64,000 nt of DNA from Monosporascus cannonballus (taxonomy: Eukaryota; Ascomycota; Sordariomycetes; Xylariales). Location of the stretch: the NCBI GenBank assembly GCA_004154925.1, contig QJNS01000143.1, positions 1 to 64,000 on the forward strand. The letters are read 5' to 3'. Position 1 is the first letter of the stretch. Every line of letters begins with the position of its first letter. The translations under genes were made by a program, and so were the position numbers. Below the pieces are notes generated by a model. The model was not told where the DNA came from. It did not search any database and saw only the letters and a program-made list of their open reading frames with translations. This document shows, in pieces, positions 19,231 through 31,850 of this stretch.

Positions 19231-22030
19231 GTTGGTCTGATGCTGTGTTATTTGGGCGTCGAATTCCCCTTACCGCCGTACCCTCTGAGGGATAGCGTGT
19301 ACGTTAGGGAACCTAATCTGACAATGAGGAGGGGGAGTCACTCGTCACTCGTGCGCTATCGCTCTTGCTGCTCACCCGTGCCCATACACCGTGCCCTGAG
19401 GTGGTTCATTTGAGCTATGAGTGCCGGCGTGAGGAGCGTGCTGGTTTCGCCATTGCGCGTGACTCGCGTCCGTTGCCTGACCAAATAACGAATCGGGCGT
19501 CTCCGAATGAACCCAAAGCCGAGCTTTCCCCTGTTAAAGCTGCCGGTTTATGCCACTGGGGCGAATGACTCCGGAAATGTCAGGATAACGGTATAGATAT
19601 CGTGATTCTGCCGGCACGCATGGTGCGGGACAGAGGGAGAAAGCGCGGAAGTTTCCCAGGAAGAAACCAAGGTAACTAGAATATGAGGAGATGACGTGCA
19701 TGGTATCCCGGCGCTTTTATGTGTATTGTATTGTTTCCCGTTTCATTTTTCTGTCTAACTCTGTCACGTATTATGTAATGCTTAATGATGGGGCGGGCCT
19801 GGCCAGCCTTTTTGTCTGATTCCTCTGGCGGAGATATGGTCATGCGTAGGTACCATTATGGTGCGTCTTATTAACGACTATGAAAATTGAGTTAGAAGTT
19901 GAGGATTCTGCTCGATTGTTTGAGCGGCCGGATGGACTTGCTCGCTGAGCCGACGTGTTACGCGATGAGGGGATGCCGCCCTCTAACTAACTTAGATGTA
20001 TCATACATACCGTGCGTTTACCGGGTGCATCCCTTTAGCATCCGCCCGAAGTGAGAGCTTAACTTGCTGCGTCGTTCGTTTGCGCCACGTAGAGAGAGTT
20101 TCCACCCGGGCGGGTACACCTCTTTCTGAATTCCCGCGCATCCGTAGGTATCCCCTACCTCTCTCTCGGTTAAGCAGCAGGCAAGCAAGCAAGCAAGCCA
20201 GCGCCACGAGTCTACACCAGACCAGACTACGCAAGGCCCTCGGTGTCTGTCCATCGGAGCCAACTTATCCGCGCGCCGCGGAGAAGAACGCAAAAGAGAG
20301 AAGGGCTTTCTAAAGCAGTCCAGACGTTGACAGCGAGACGGGTTATCCTACCGTAGGGCGTCTGGGTTCATGCGTGTCGGCCCGGCTGCGTACTCCCGTT
20401 ACCTAGGTAGTAGGAAGGAACGGGCCCGTACGTACGTGTGTGGGTGTGGTGCCGACACGGAGTGCGCCACTGACGGGACTCGCGGCGCGGCACGGGCGGT
20501 GGTAGCTCGGCGCCAGATACGCAGACAGAGCATGTACGCGTCCGAGGAGGGACCGCCCCGGTGGGGGATCGTGGCTCGCTGCCGTCTTGCGGGACATCGA
20601 CTTCGGGTAACCACACCTTCGCGGATAACCGATTCGACCGACGTGGGAACTGCGGGTGCTCCCCTGCGTCTCCGTCCAACGAGGGGCTTCCGTCTGCTTT
20701 GCACTTGCTGATTCTCCGATACTAGATAGTGACACGATAGAACCGCGGACGGGGCGATGTAGGCTCAGTAGTGCCGTCCGTCCGGGACGGACCGTGCGGG
20801 ATGTGGTGGCTGGCGCAGAGCAGGTAGTAGGCTAATTAACAGAAGACGTGGTGTCCCGTCTTCTTCCCCTTCCAGACCGGTCGCGGCCCGAGGCCAGAAA
20901 GTTAGGCACGGGCGGACTACTTTCATCGAGGGAAACGGATAGCAAAAACCCACAGCCCGACGCCGCCGCCGCCGCCGCCACCACCAGCGCTCTAATAAGT
21001 AACTCGGACCTTACCGAGCGATAAGTATAGGACCAAAGCGGTCCGGCTGGCTGGTTGGTTGGTGGAGCTGCAGCCAGCGTACTGGAAACGAACGAACGAA
21101 GGCGTTCTGGAAGGCAAAGATCCATCGATCGCCGTTCGGCCAAACGTTCGACGCGGCCGCGCGGTTCCCATGCCGATAATATCATTATTCTATTGTCCCC
21201 GATACACGGCCGAGTACACCCATAAAAAGCCAGGGCGGGTCAGGGAGGGGTCGAGAACATAGCGACTACATGTACGGGCCCGACGATGCCAGGAGCTCGT
21301 ATCCACGGTAGATTCCGCGGCCGCCATGGCTCGTTACATCCACACCGAGTTACCTCCGCATCTTTTGATTACGCGGCCCGCGATGCCCCTACTCGTAATC
21401 ATCTTCTCGGTCTCCTTCGGCATCTTGCTGCTGGCCCGGCTCGCTCACCGCCCGCGGCCGACCAGGTCCGCCCCGGCATCGATATTCTCCCAACACCCCA
21501 TCTCCCCACAATCCCACGGATCACTTCTGCCAACACCACATGCGTGTCGGCAAAATGGCAGATTGGGACGAAAACAGGTACATCCGCAGAGCCCTCCGGC
21601 GAGTGAGTACCGCTCAGCTGAACTACTATACGCAGGAGCGAGGGAGGTAGATGACTAGTAGATAACCGCGATGCTACAGCTATTACAAGTGCCAGATTCG
21701 CGAGGCCTCATCGGCAGCTGGTTGGCTGGTCGCTCGCGGTCAGTGACCCGGAAGATTACGGAGCTGGGCCCCGTCCTAGTTTGGCTGCCGTTTCTGGATG
21801 CTACCTATTTAGTTGCTACCGCCTAATAATAATTATTAGCGGCACCACTGACTATACGAAGACGGCTCCGCGCTTGTGCATCCGCTAGGGTGCGCTTACC
21901 GTTCCCATTTCCCTTCAGGAGCATGTGATTTCGCACCCCATTGGGGGAAATATACACAATGCTTCAGCCGTTACGACAGCCATTTCCACCTGGCATTACT
22001 GCATTCAGCAATTGACCTGACTTCACCGTA
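19231..22030. other. Gene-free, GC-rich in part
   Basis: No gene recognised. From about 20350 to 21500 the sequence is GC-rich and gives many overlapping ORFs on both strands, none with a motif. Simple repeats include 'aagc' units at 20180-20198 and GGTT/GGCT units near 21045-21062. A 'tacctaggta' palindrome lies at 20400-20409. Confidence 0.5.
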
Positions 22031-22041
22031 AAGCCTTTGAC

Positions 22042-22311
22042 GCAGCTTTCGCCAATTAACATCGGCGTAACTAACGCCGACTTAACTCATGTAGCCCATT
22101 TAGCTGACTAACCGGATACGGCTTAATAGGACTGGATAAGGCTTGATGTGGCGGGGTGCGGCTTAATGTATCTTTGACTTAGCTAATAAATAGCCCCTAT
22201 TAAGCCATACCAAGCTATCAAGCCACATCTGCTTATTAAATGGGCTACGTTAATTCGGTCGGCGTTAATTTAGTCAGCGTTAATTGGGTCGGCTTCTTAA
22301 AGAAAGCAGCC
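22042..22311. mobile_element. Fold-back (MITE-like) element
   Basis: The left arm (about 22042-22105) contains 'ccaattaac', 'taacgccgac' and 'gtagcccattta'. The right arm (about 22235-22311) contains the same blocks in reverse complement: 'taaatgggctac', 'gtcggcgtta' and 'gttaattggg'. The interior also folds on itself: 'ggcttgatgtggc' faces 'tcaagccacatc'. The right arm holds three 15-bp tandem units (22251-22295) of the form 'taattNNGTCNGCNT'. No coding capacity. The tips are 'gcagctttc' and 'gaaagcagc' (7 of 9 matching as inverted repeats), with no clear target-site duplication. This is most simply a non-autonomous DNA element or a fold-back repeat. Confidence 0.65.
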
Positions 22312-24450
22312 AACAACACTGCAATTGGGCTGGGGGCTGGGGGCTCGAATTCCTTAGCGTATTCGCCAAGGGTGTCCATATCAATTGAAATGGAACAGTA
22401 AGCCGTCTCGGATGTCGTAATCCACCCCCTAAAGGGAAACATGAGAAAAGTTACTACGTAGCCTGCCTGCGAGGGCGCCGGAAAAAGAAAAAAGGTGTTA
22501 TTGCTCAGCTGGAGGTCGACGCATAACTGAAGTCGATCGATGCAACCCAACCTCGTAATGGCTCCTACGGCCCGCGTCGGCAACTGCTCCGGAGCATCGA
22601 TAGCGGGGGTGAGACCAACAAAATAGACCAGACATCATCTCATTGGCCTATTATTACCGTGGCAGGGCTGGCCGGCAGGCGAACTAGCCCGTCTGCCAAG
22701 GTCCAGTCCGGCCTAGCCCCCCGTTCGTCTGCCGCATCCGTCTCGATTTCCTATCCCCCCCCCCGTCCGGAGAAGGAGGCGTCCGAAGCTAGCAGTCGTT
22801 TAAGCTCTCGTCGTATGCATGTTCTACATCGACTCGCTCGGGGGCTTGTGCGGACGAGCGCGGTCCCGTGACCTGCAGCCGACGCATGTACGCCCATCAA
22901 ACCAATCAACCGCAGGTTCCCCGGCCCAATCATCTCCTCTCCCGTTCTCCCCCTCTCTCTACCCCTCTGCCAAATTCCCGGATGCAGCGTAACCTCTTTT
23001 TTTACTGGGTATCAGGCCGAACATTAACATCCCTGCCAGGTATCCCTTTTAGCGTCAGGTTTAACGCTATTGCTATACTGAAGGTCCGATTTTTTTTTAA
23101 ATAAAGCTCGAAAAGGTTAGTTAATGAGACCCGGCTAGAGAGGATGTGAAGCTTACCCCTGCGACGTAGCAGTATTCCACGCAAAAGCGAGGGCTGTGCA
23201 GTTTCCGTATGGTAATGAAAAATAAGCACACCCAGCATAACACGAAGATGCGGCCAAGAGCGTACGGTGGAAGAGTATGAAAGTAAGGACGCCAGGGCAG
23301 TCTCGCAGCCGCGGAACACGGGTTGGCTGGCTGGCTGGCCGGTGCGCGGGCGCCGATTCGCCCGGCATTGTGACGCCGGTCCGGTCCCGCCGTCCCCGTA
23401 AGCAAGTAAGCAAACTTTCGGGCGGGGTTATTCCTAGCCAATGACGCGCGCAGCGCCCGGATCAGGTACGACCGGGATCATTTTGTGTTCTTGTAGGCCT
23501 TATTCCAATCTCCAAGTGCTTGATGAGCAACACGAACGATGGCTAGGTTTGCTGCGAAGACCACCACTATTCCTTCGTGCCGACTCAGAATTATCAGATA
23601 CCAAGGACGCCGAGATGCGCGGCTGGGCGGGGCGTATGTCGCTTGAGGATGTGGCCCGATCCAGGGGGATGTTTTGTTGAGTACTATACTGGTGAACCGA
23701 AGATCTTAGGTATCTATTCTGTTGAGGCAGTTCCAAATGTCCCAGGATTCAGCTGAATCTCGAGCCGGCATTGCCTCAACTCATGAGAGAGTTAATGGCA
23801 ATCAAGAGGCGTTCTTCAAAACTAGGGCGCCCCCGTTAACAATGATCACCTAGAGTGCTGAAGTAGATCAATGGGAGCTGACATACTTTGTGCTTGGTAG
23901 CCGGTCCGCACGTATTACATTATGCTATTGATCGAGTAATAACCTGCCGCATTGACCCAAGATGCCTAAATCCCAGACGATGCTGGCTGGTAAATGCCTG
24001 TCCATTCCGCAGCGCTATGTGCAGCGGACCATTGGCCGAAAGGCCACCTGTTTGTAGCGTCTATAATGCAGTACAACCACTATCCTCATTACATCGTCAT
24101 CTCATAAGGGGGAATGAAATGTCCACCGACCGCAACTGACAGACTGAACCAACCATCCAACCAACCCGCAGATTAGAAATTAATGGTCGTGGTCCCCTAT
24201 TCCTGTACCTTTTTTTCCAGAAGTCCGTTGTCCACCCCTCCTAATTCCGTGAAATTAACAAGACACAGAGCTTCTTTGGTATCGTCCGCAACATGAAAAG
24301 AGCAAATGCAAAGCCGCCCAGTGCCACTGGGCGTAGAAATACGTAATCCGTACAAGCCCTCAAACGCCAGTGTAATGCAGTAACCAGTCGTATATATAAA
24401 GAACACGTATTGTTCGAGCAATAGCCCACGCCGATGTCGATTACCAATCG
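22312..24450. other. Intergenic between the fold-back element and the HMT1-type gene
   Basis: No gene recognised. Contains a C-run at 22756-22764, a GGCT repeat near 23323-23339 and T-rich runs near 23090. The 3' untranslated region of the HMT1-type gene should lie just below 24451. Confidence 0.5.
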
Positions 24451-27400
24451 TTATTGGCCGGCTACCCGGGGGCTTGTTGATGCAGGCTGTAATTCATCGC
24501 TCTGAGACGAAGTGTGGCAGGAGGATTCATCCGAAGAGCTGCTCGAGTCTTCGTTCGCTGCAGTGGATTTGTCCGAGCCATGATGTTCGGTGTGAGGTAT
24601 GTTAGCCTTGCGCATAAGCTTTTCTGCTTTGCGCTTTGCGACTTTGAAATCATCCGCCGCCTTCTGAGCTTTCGCCTGCCTGTTATACATATCGGCGTAC
24701 ACGCCTCCTAGAGCTAGGAGCTCTTTGTGCTGGCCCCTCTCGACAATAGATCCGTTCTTCAAGACTAAAATCTGATGGGCATGTGTGATGGTTGATAGCC
24801 GGTGCCTGTAAAGTTGTTAGTTTGAATGACAGGGGATGTGGCTGAGGAAGAAGACTCACGCAATAACCATCAGCGTGTGGCCTTCGCCAATTCTCGTAAG
24901 CCGCGACTGAATATCCTGTTCGGTGCGGCTGTCCAGCGCAGAGGTAGCTTCGTCCAACATTATGATTTTCGGGTTTTTAAGTAGCGTTCGAGCAATTGCG
25001 ACGCGCTGTTTCTCACCGCCACTTAAGCGCATACCGCGCTCGCCGACCTTTGTGTTGTAGCCATCTGGGAAGGCCATGATCCGATCGTGGATACTGGCCG
25101 CTTTACAAGCAGCGAAGATGTCTTCGTCCGAGGCCGCCTGATTCGCGTATCGCAAGTTATACATGAGGGTATCGTTAAACAAAATCGTATCCTGTGGCAC
25201 CACTCCTATGAAGCGCCTGACGGAGTCGATGGTAACGTCCTTGACGTCTTGGCCGTCTATCCTGATATGGCCCTCTTGGCAGTTGTAATAGCGGTACATC
25301 AAACGGAAGAGAGTGGATTTACCCCCACCCGATTCACCTACCAGAGCAGTGGTGGTTCCTGGCTCGCAGGTGAAGGTGAGATCCTTCAAGGCCGGCTTCC
25401 GAGGGTCATAGGCGAAGCCAACCTTGGAAAATTCGACACGGCCCTCGCACGAGGTAACCGTAGCTGCACCGGGTCGGTCTATCACGGTGGGTTGCTGCTT
25501 GAATAGTTCCAGAAGACGTTCTCCCGAGATCATGGCCTGCTGAACAGTACGGTAGAATGTACCGAAGAAATTAAGGGGTCCCTGAAGCTGTCCGAGATAG
25601 GTTATAAGCATAACAAAGTCGCCAACTTTTCGATACCCTTGCGTGACCTGGTATGCACCAAACATCATGGCAACCAGCATTCCAACCATGAATGTCATTG
25701 ACTGGCAAACGTTCATGACGTTGATGCTCATCGTGACCTTAGCCTCGGCAGCCTGGAAATTCTGCACAGCCGTACTATAACGTTGCGCTTCCCAACCCTC
25801 GGCATTGAAATATTTGACCGTCTCGTAGGATATGATCGAGTCGTTCTTCACAGCTTCTTCTTCGCGGTCCAGATTCGACATCAACCGTCTCTGATCAGCG
25901 GTTTTCGAGGCCATGCGGATTGTAAGGTAAAGATAATAGAATGTGATACCGCTGACGATTACGGCATAGACGGCGTCGAACTCGATGTAAAAGTAGTTGA
26001 CGGCAATGAAGAGGTCGATGATGATAGGGAAAACCTGGAACGTGACCTGTTCTAAGAATGAGTTGACAGCAGAACCCTTGTTAAGAGCTGACAAGACTTC
26101 TCCAGTCCGTTTGCCGAGGTGAAAATCGAGACTCAGGGAATGAACATGCTCGAAGGCCGAAGTCATCAATGCTCGGTAGGTGTGTTGGGAGACAGGGATC
26201 CAAAGAATTGACCTTAAGGACCCTAATATCCCGGATGGTCCCTGTAGTAACTTGTACATTACCAATAGCCCAAGTGAGGCCCAAGGCATCGGCCGCCTTT
26301 CGCTGCCATCTATGAAATTGTCTGCTGCTAGCTCATTGGTCACGACGCCAATCTGACGGGGAACCATTATGTTCACATATCGTTGAATGCAGAGCAGCAC
26401 AAAGCAGACGACAACAATGGCCTGTAGCCTTCTCTTCTTGCTAGGCCACATATACGGGAAGAAGACCGAATAGCCACGAAGGTATTCAAGCCACGTCGTG
26501 TGCGGTAATTTCTCGGGACGGTAGAAGCTGGCCTCTTCGTCGACCATCTGGTGGCTGGCATCGGCAGCGCCGTTAGTATTGCCGTTGACAGCCGGTTGAA
26601 CAGAACGACCGTTAATGTGACCATTCGTATGGTAATGCGCTGCGTTATTGTTTCCAGTAGGATGCATCAACGGCGTGGACTCATTGACCTCAGACTGGCA
26701 GTACTCTTCCACCTTGACCCTTTGGGCGAATCTTCTGGCCAACACAGTGGCGGTATAGACGAGCACCATTCCAAAGATAAGGCCTAGACGGATACCGGAG
26801 AAGCTAAGCTCGATGACGTCCCAACACGTAAGTTCGTCGACGACCTTGAACTTGTTGCGGCCGAGATTCGTCATGACCTTGTGTGAACCTGAGAGGACAA
26901 TGGCATCGCAGGTGGTGATAGTGATTTCACCAAGCAAAGCGAGGGACCACGTCACCATGTGGACCAATGATGGACTGGTGGGCCATTCAAAGAGAGTGAG
27001 AGTAAAGTATACCCATACAAGGGCTGAGCCAAGGATGTAGACCTATGAGGTGTCAATCGAATAGTCGCAATCGCGATGGGCCACAGCCATGACTTAGGGG
27101 AGAGGAGCATACTGTTTCAGGTTCACCACACCACCACCCTTGCTCGCCATTATCAGCCCTGTGAACCAAGGCACGAGCCGTGATGGCGATGCCGGTTGCC
27201 ACGAAGGTCAGAGTAGTAAATATACTAGACGACTGAAAGAAAAGCCTAGCACTGGGACCGAAGACGCATTGTTGTGGCTCGACTCGCTTGCTCCGTTTGG
27301 TGACAGGCAGGGGCTTCCCACCGGGGCCTTTAGCCTTGGGCGCGGCGACTGCCTCTTTTCTTGCCTTGTAGATAGAGTAAGAGGCACCAACAAGGATGAA

Positions 27401-27493
27401 AACCAAGATCAAGACGTCAGGGTACAGATACTGCACAACATCCCGTACTCTCTCCGCGGGCGTATCGCGTGGGTTCGCGACCACGTCTTTCAT
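24451..27493 (-). CDS. hmt1: HMT1-type vacuolar ABC half-transporter (ABCB6/ATM1-like)
   Basis: Three exons, 27113-27493, 24860-27042 and 24451-24805, with introns of 70 nt (GTATGC...CATAG) and 54 nt (GTGAGT...TACAG); in phase, 972 aa. Hmt1-type half-transporters dimerise in the vacuolar membrane and move phytochelatin- or glutathione-metal conjugates. An N-terminal extra membrane domain ([17 protein letters not shown]; later [19 protein letters not shown] and [12 protein letters not shown]) precedes the core six-helix domain. [12 protein letters not shown] is typical of the ATM1/HMT1 branch. The ATPase domain has Walker [12 protein letters not shown] (~residues 694-704), Q-loop VVPQDT, signature [14 protein letters not shown] (~799), Walker [13 protein letters not shown] (~820) and H-loop VIAHRLST (His ~856), the last split by intron 2. 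A Ser-rich tail (SSSSSDESS) follows. All catalytic motifs are intact. A linker rich in Asn/His/Gly ([16 protein letters not shown]) precedes the core domain. The mitochondrial Atm1 alternative is less likely because of the extra N-terminal helices. Confidence 0.9.
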
Positions 27494-30400
27494 TTTTGCA
27501 ACTTAATCCACCGAGTTAGCATAAATCGGGCAGGGGAGGATTTCACAGCTCTTTTCTTTTTTTCCTATCCTGCTGGGGGCGTGTTGGACATACATGGCTC
27601 TCAGGAAATGTCTGCTGTTGGATCATCGTATGCCACACAAGTCACGGGAATGACGAGAACACCCTTATACTCGAGGTCTAAGCCGTTACTTCGCCAGCCA
27701 GCCTCGGGGTGCTGAGCGGGTATTTGGTGAATAACGGAAAACGAAGGTCAAATGGCTACACCCAACTCCAAGTCAGTAAAAATCCCTGGTTCAAAGTGGC
27801 AGTGGGGCAAGGTCACCGGATGGTGTTAGTGGCAAATGCCACGATTTTCGGGTGGGAAACAGACTGGAGACAGTGTACTTGGCTAGAGAAGGAGGATTGA
27901 GTGCTGAAGAGTTCTGGACGAGTGGACCTGCACTGGGGCTTCGGGGGAGAGGCTGGTTACTTAGTGTATACATTGATGAAACTCCATCTGAAGCGATCAA
28001 CGACACAAGGGCAAAGAGAGAAATATGCATATAAATAAAGTGGATGCTACATATAAACAAGATGAACGGCTTTTGTTTTAAAAAAAAATTGTCGACCAGC
28101 TTACCCCGCGACGCAATGCTTTGAACGAGTGAAGAGTTATGTCGAGGGGTGGGTGATGTCAAACACAAGTGGTGCGTCAATGCATAAGTGCACGGGGAGG
28201 GGGTTGAAAATGGATTCGGTACTGAAAAATAGATAGTGTGAGTGGATTCGCCCACCACGACGAGGTATGCCGAATGGAGTAGTTATTAGTGCAGGTACTG
28301 AAGAGGTGGGCAGGTTGGTGGTGTATTGCAGCCGGATGCTGGAGTCTCTGAACTTTACTGGCTGGCTACCAGGCCCTAGGTATGTATATGAGTAGGTACT
28401 ATGCAGAGGCGTATCAGCGTCATGTCTGCCCAGAGTGATGCGAGACCAAGTCAATAGTATCAATCTTCTTTGTCTTTGAGGTAGAAGACACGGAAATGCC
28501 GGTCTATTGCAGTTTTTACTAGAGATGTGCCGCAATTGCATGCAGGAGGCACTTCGCTTTCTTCTTCTCTTTTTTTCTGTTGGCAAGAGGTGGGATGTTT
28601 GGCAGGGGGGTCGATGTGAAAAGAGGTGAAGGGGATCGGCGGAAAGAGAGTCGGGCGAGCATATGATTACTCGTCAGGGCTACCTGGTGACCAAGATGAA
28701 GAAGGTGAGGAAGCGCGTAAATGAGAAGGGTACTCTCAAGCATTTCTCGATACCCAGTCAACCGCTCCGGCATTGAACACGCTTATGCTTCTTGCTTTGG
28801 AGGTTGTGTGAAACAGTAGCTTACCCGGCTCTGGCTCTGCAGTCTGTATGTACATAGGTCGGCTAATCGAGGCGCTTATTAACGAGCGGCGGATGCAGGG
28901 AACTCCCACGTGTATGTCGGTGTCAGTAGGATAACGCAAAGAATTAAACAAAAGGTATGAGATGCGTATGTATGTATGTGTGTGTATGCGTTTATGGATG
29001 TAGATATGACTCTACGTCAGTAAAGCCTCATGTGTGATTGAATGTCGAATGCAGCAATTTGGTTTGTCGAGGCGTCCAGGAGGGCTAAGTAACCAAACGG
29101 CTCGTTGCCTACTCACCGCCTTGCGTCTAGCTGATCTGATTGGGGGGGGGGTCTGAGCGCGTCTGGGTCCGTGATTGAGGCGCGTCTGCTAGTTTCTAGC
29201 GCCTGCATGCAGGGTAGAGTCTCCGCCCTTGTCTAGAAGATTGCGGCTTTTCCCAGAGAGTGTGGTGGGGTCGTTTGGGGATTGCAGGGGTCGAGAAGAG
29301 CTCTAGGAGATCGACTGGTCAGGAAATATTCAGGAAAAGAATAAAACCGGAAGATCTTCGGCCGAAAATGTATGTGTGGCGTGGCTGTACTTATACTGGA
29401 GTTTATGGGGATTATTCTCGAGCCAGATTCGCTAAATGCCCCAGGTAGGTAAACAGTAGATAGGTAAACATAACAGGGGTTAAAGCTGTTATGCCACGGG
29501 TTGGCTACCTATCTCGTCGTTATAGGTGCCTCCGCTGTTAGAGTAAAACAGGTAGACTGGCCATCAGGTCTTCCGTTAGGACATAGGATATAGGATATGT
29601 ACAAAAGGTATGTATATGTCTAATACATATAGGGCAGCTATTCTTAGTTAATGTGCCAGAACCCGGCTGGTAGCACTCAGGATCCCGTCGGAGTGGCGTT
29701 GTGTAACTATGCGGTTGCCAAGTACCAAGGGTATGGTTTGTCTCTGCAGCCGAGGGGGAAAGTCGGGCAGCCGCCTGTGTAATCCCAGCCTGCCTACCGA
29801 CGTAGCCCTAGACCTGGCCAAATGTCGGTACCAATAGAACGAGGACTAACTAGTACCTCATTTAGCCTTTAATCAAGTTGAAGGCTAGAAAGTAGTGGCG
29901 GGCAGGGATAGTCAGGCACGTATGTGCTGTATATATAAGCGGCGATCTAGCTGTCTGGGATGGCGTTGGAAATGAGAGATGGTATACCACTATACACAAC
30001 AAAATAGAGCCGGCTTATGACCCTTAGCAAATATATACTCATATACGTCCAGGTAGGCATACACTGCCAGTCCAGTCTGCTAGTCCGACCGTTGTACGTG
30101 TCGTCCACTTACTATATGTACACATAAAAAGAATCTTTCAACCCAAAAGTACTTAGACGGGGTAAGTCAGAAACTTATTGGCCTCACTTGTCAAGCCTGC
30201 CGTATGGTGCCCAGCTAGCGGGTAATGCCTAATACCTACCTTTATCAGTCTTTCAGGGGGGTTGGCGAGTTGGAGGGTTGGCGGGTTGGTCCAGGCCATA
30301 CGATGCAGAGCGGTTAACAGTTACAACTCAAACAGTCAAAGTGCAGTTCAGTAATTATAGCCCCATTGTTCCTACACTTGCTCCATTAAAAGGGCTACTG

Positions 30401-31311
30401 GTAACACCTCTGGCGCCTCCTCTTCTGACTACACCATTAAACGAAGCAACCGGCACTCAAGCTTCGGCCTCAACATTCTCTTCTTTCTTTGGACTTGACC
30501 CTGTCTCGCAGCTTTCTAGACATCCTCCCATCATCTCCAAGCTGGTTCTGGGGTGTCGAATGGCAAGCTGCCGCATCTAACGTTAGGTTCTTCGGCTGTC
30601 CTTTCTCTTTTCCCTCCTCTCCCCCTTTTATCCCCAAGGCAAGTCCGCGACTGACTGCCCGACCGACAAAAGTCAGTTTGTCAGTCAATCTTTCTGCTGT
30701 ACACGGATTCCCGGGATAACTTTACGTCTTAAGGGGTGTCGCAAAACATTGCTTCTCCATTTCCAAATACCACCAACATGCCGTGTCTTGGCTACCTTAA
30801 CCTGTCCTCCTTCTCCAGTTCAACTCGGTGATGTCCAACGATAAGATCCAGACCCCGGCCAACCGGTCAACATGTGGAGACGATCTCAGCAATGAGAATT
30901 GACATCAGGCGGCAGCCGAATGTAACTCTGCTGCATCCATGTCTGGTCATCCTGCCCCGAGTCAAATTGCGGAATCCTGAGCGGAATCTGTTCGGCAAAG
31001 ATTGCGACGGGTTCCGCCCTCGAAGGTCGGTGCTTCCGATTCCCTCGCTGTCTCTCTGCCACGCATGCTGTCACTTAGCAACGTGTCATACACCGGACCG
31101 TAAAGCAGAGAAACCAATGGCGCCCACGACCGCCAGATCCTGAACAATCGGCCCAACGCAGACCATCCTCATCCGGGGCCCCTTCCAAAGGCAAAAAGAT
31201 CGGGTATGGCTGCAGCCGGATAAATGTCCCCTCAAGTCAGATCAAGGCGCAAAAGTCGAGGCCGCCTGCCGCTTGACCGCTCAGCTCGCTCGACTGCTTC
31301 ACCGCGCTGCT
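27494..31311. other. Gene-free stretch
   Basis: No convincing gene in 3.8 kb. Minus-strand ORFs at 27791-28951 are low-complexity and unsupported; they lie upstream of the HMT1-type gene and may contain its promoter. The area is rich in TAGGTA/TACCTA words (for example 28376, 29445, 29463, 29506, 30051, 30233). A nested inverted repeat lies at 29458-29514 (outer 'agataggta'/'tacctatct', inner 'cataacag'/'ctgttatg'). A GAGTTGG/GGGTTGG-type repeat occurs at 30258-30290. Confidence 0.5.
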
Positions 31312-31831
31312 TCAATGCTTACTACTTGGCATGCAGAACGAAAATAGGCCCCACATTAGTGCCCAGATAGTCGTGATGGCGCCGTATGTCTGACAAATGC
31401 TGCAGAGAGTTGCACCATTGGGCATGGTCCGCTCCACGTGCAATCTGCGGTTAGATGCCCCTCTGCTGTCGGTGCCAGAAGTCTGACATGATTGACGTCG
31501 TATAGCTGGGAAGCAGAAAAGCATAAAGGAGGTAGGCTTGCTGTCCTGTCCAGAATCCCTGCATCCCAGAGGGAACAAAGACATAATGTCTCGCAAGGCT
31601 GAGACTATCTAACACAACATATGCACGCCATTCCTGCAGCGCCCGTTCGTCTGGTCCGGGGCCATATGCGGGGAATATCAAGCTTTGACATTCCCTTATA
31701 GATCGGCTAAGTAACGATCGAGGCCAGCCATCATGGAGTGGTGAAAAGCATTGTTTGTATCTGACTTGGGCTGAACACTCCCAATTGTCCACGTCATCAC
31801 CCAAGATGCCGAATGCCGGGTGTCCCGGCAT
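31312..31831 (-). pseudogene. Possible short decayed gene, unknown family
   Basis: Two overlapping minus-strand frames look coding and appear to continue one another. The first reads GDDVDNWECSAQVRYKQCF, SPLHDGWPRSLLSRSI, YVVLDSLSLARHYVFVPSG and SDFWHRQQRGI, followed by TAA near 31451. The second starts just there in another frame (HVERTMPNGATLCSICQTYG, ITTIWALMWGLFSFCM) and ends at TGA 31312. The joined product would be about 170 residues, with a hydrophobic C-terminal end. I do not recognise the family. The frame change with a stop suggests a decayed gene, but an unrecognised short intron cannot be excluded. Confidence 0.35.
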
Positions 31832-31850
31832 GTCTCCTCAGGACACCCGG
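31816..31850. repeat. Perfect 10-bp inverted repeat (hairpin)
   Basis: 'ccgggtgtcc' at 31816-31825 and 'ggacacccgg' at 31841-31850, with a 15-nt loop, at the putative 5' end of the 31312-31831 reading frame. A second, overlapping palindrome ('gccgggtgtcccggc') shares the left arm. Function unknown. Confidence 0.85.

Noticed and set aside
20000..21700. Cluster of 60-117 codon ORFs on both strands
   Set aside because: GC-rich DNA gives long chance ORFs; all overlap each other and none shows a domain, helix or splice pattern.
27791..28951. Minus-strand ORFs possibly extending the HMT1-type gene upstream
   Set aside because: The HMT1-type protein already has a complete start and N-terminal membrane domain at 27493; the upstream ORFs are low-complexity.
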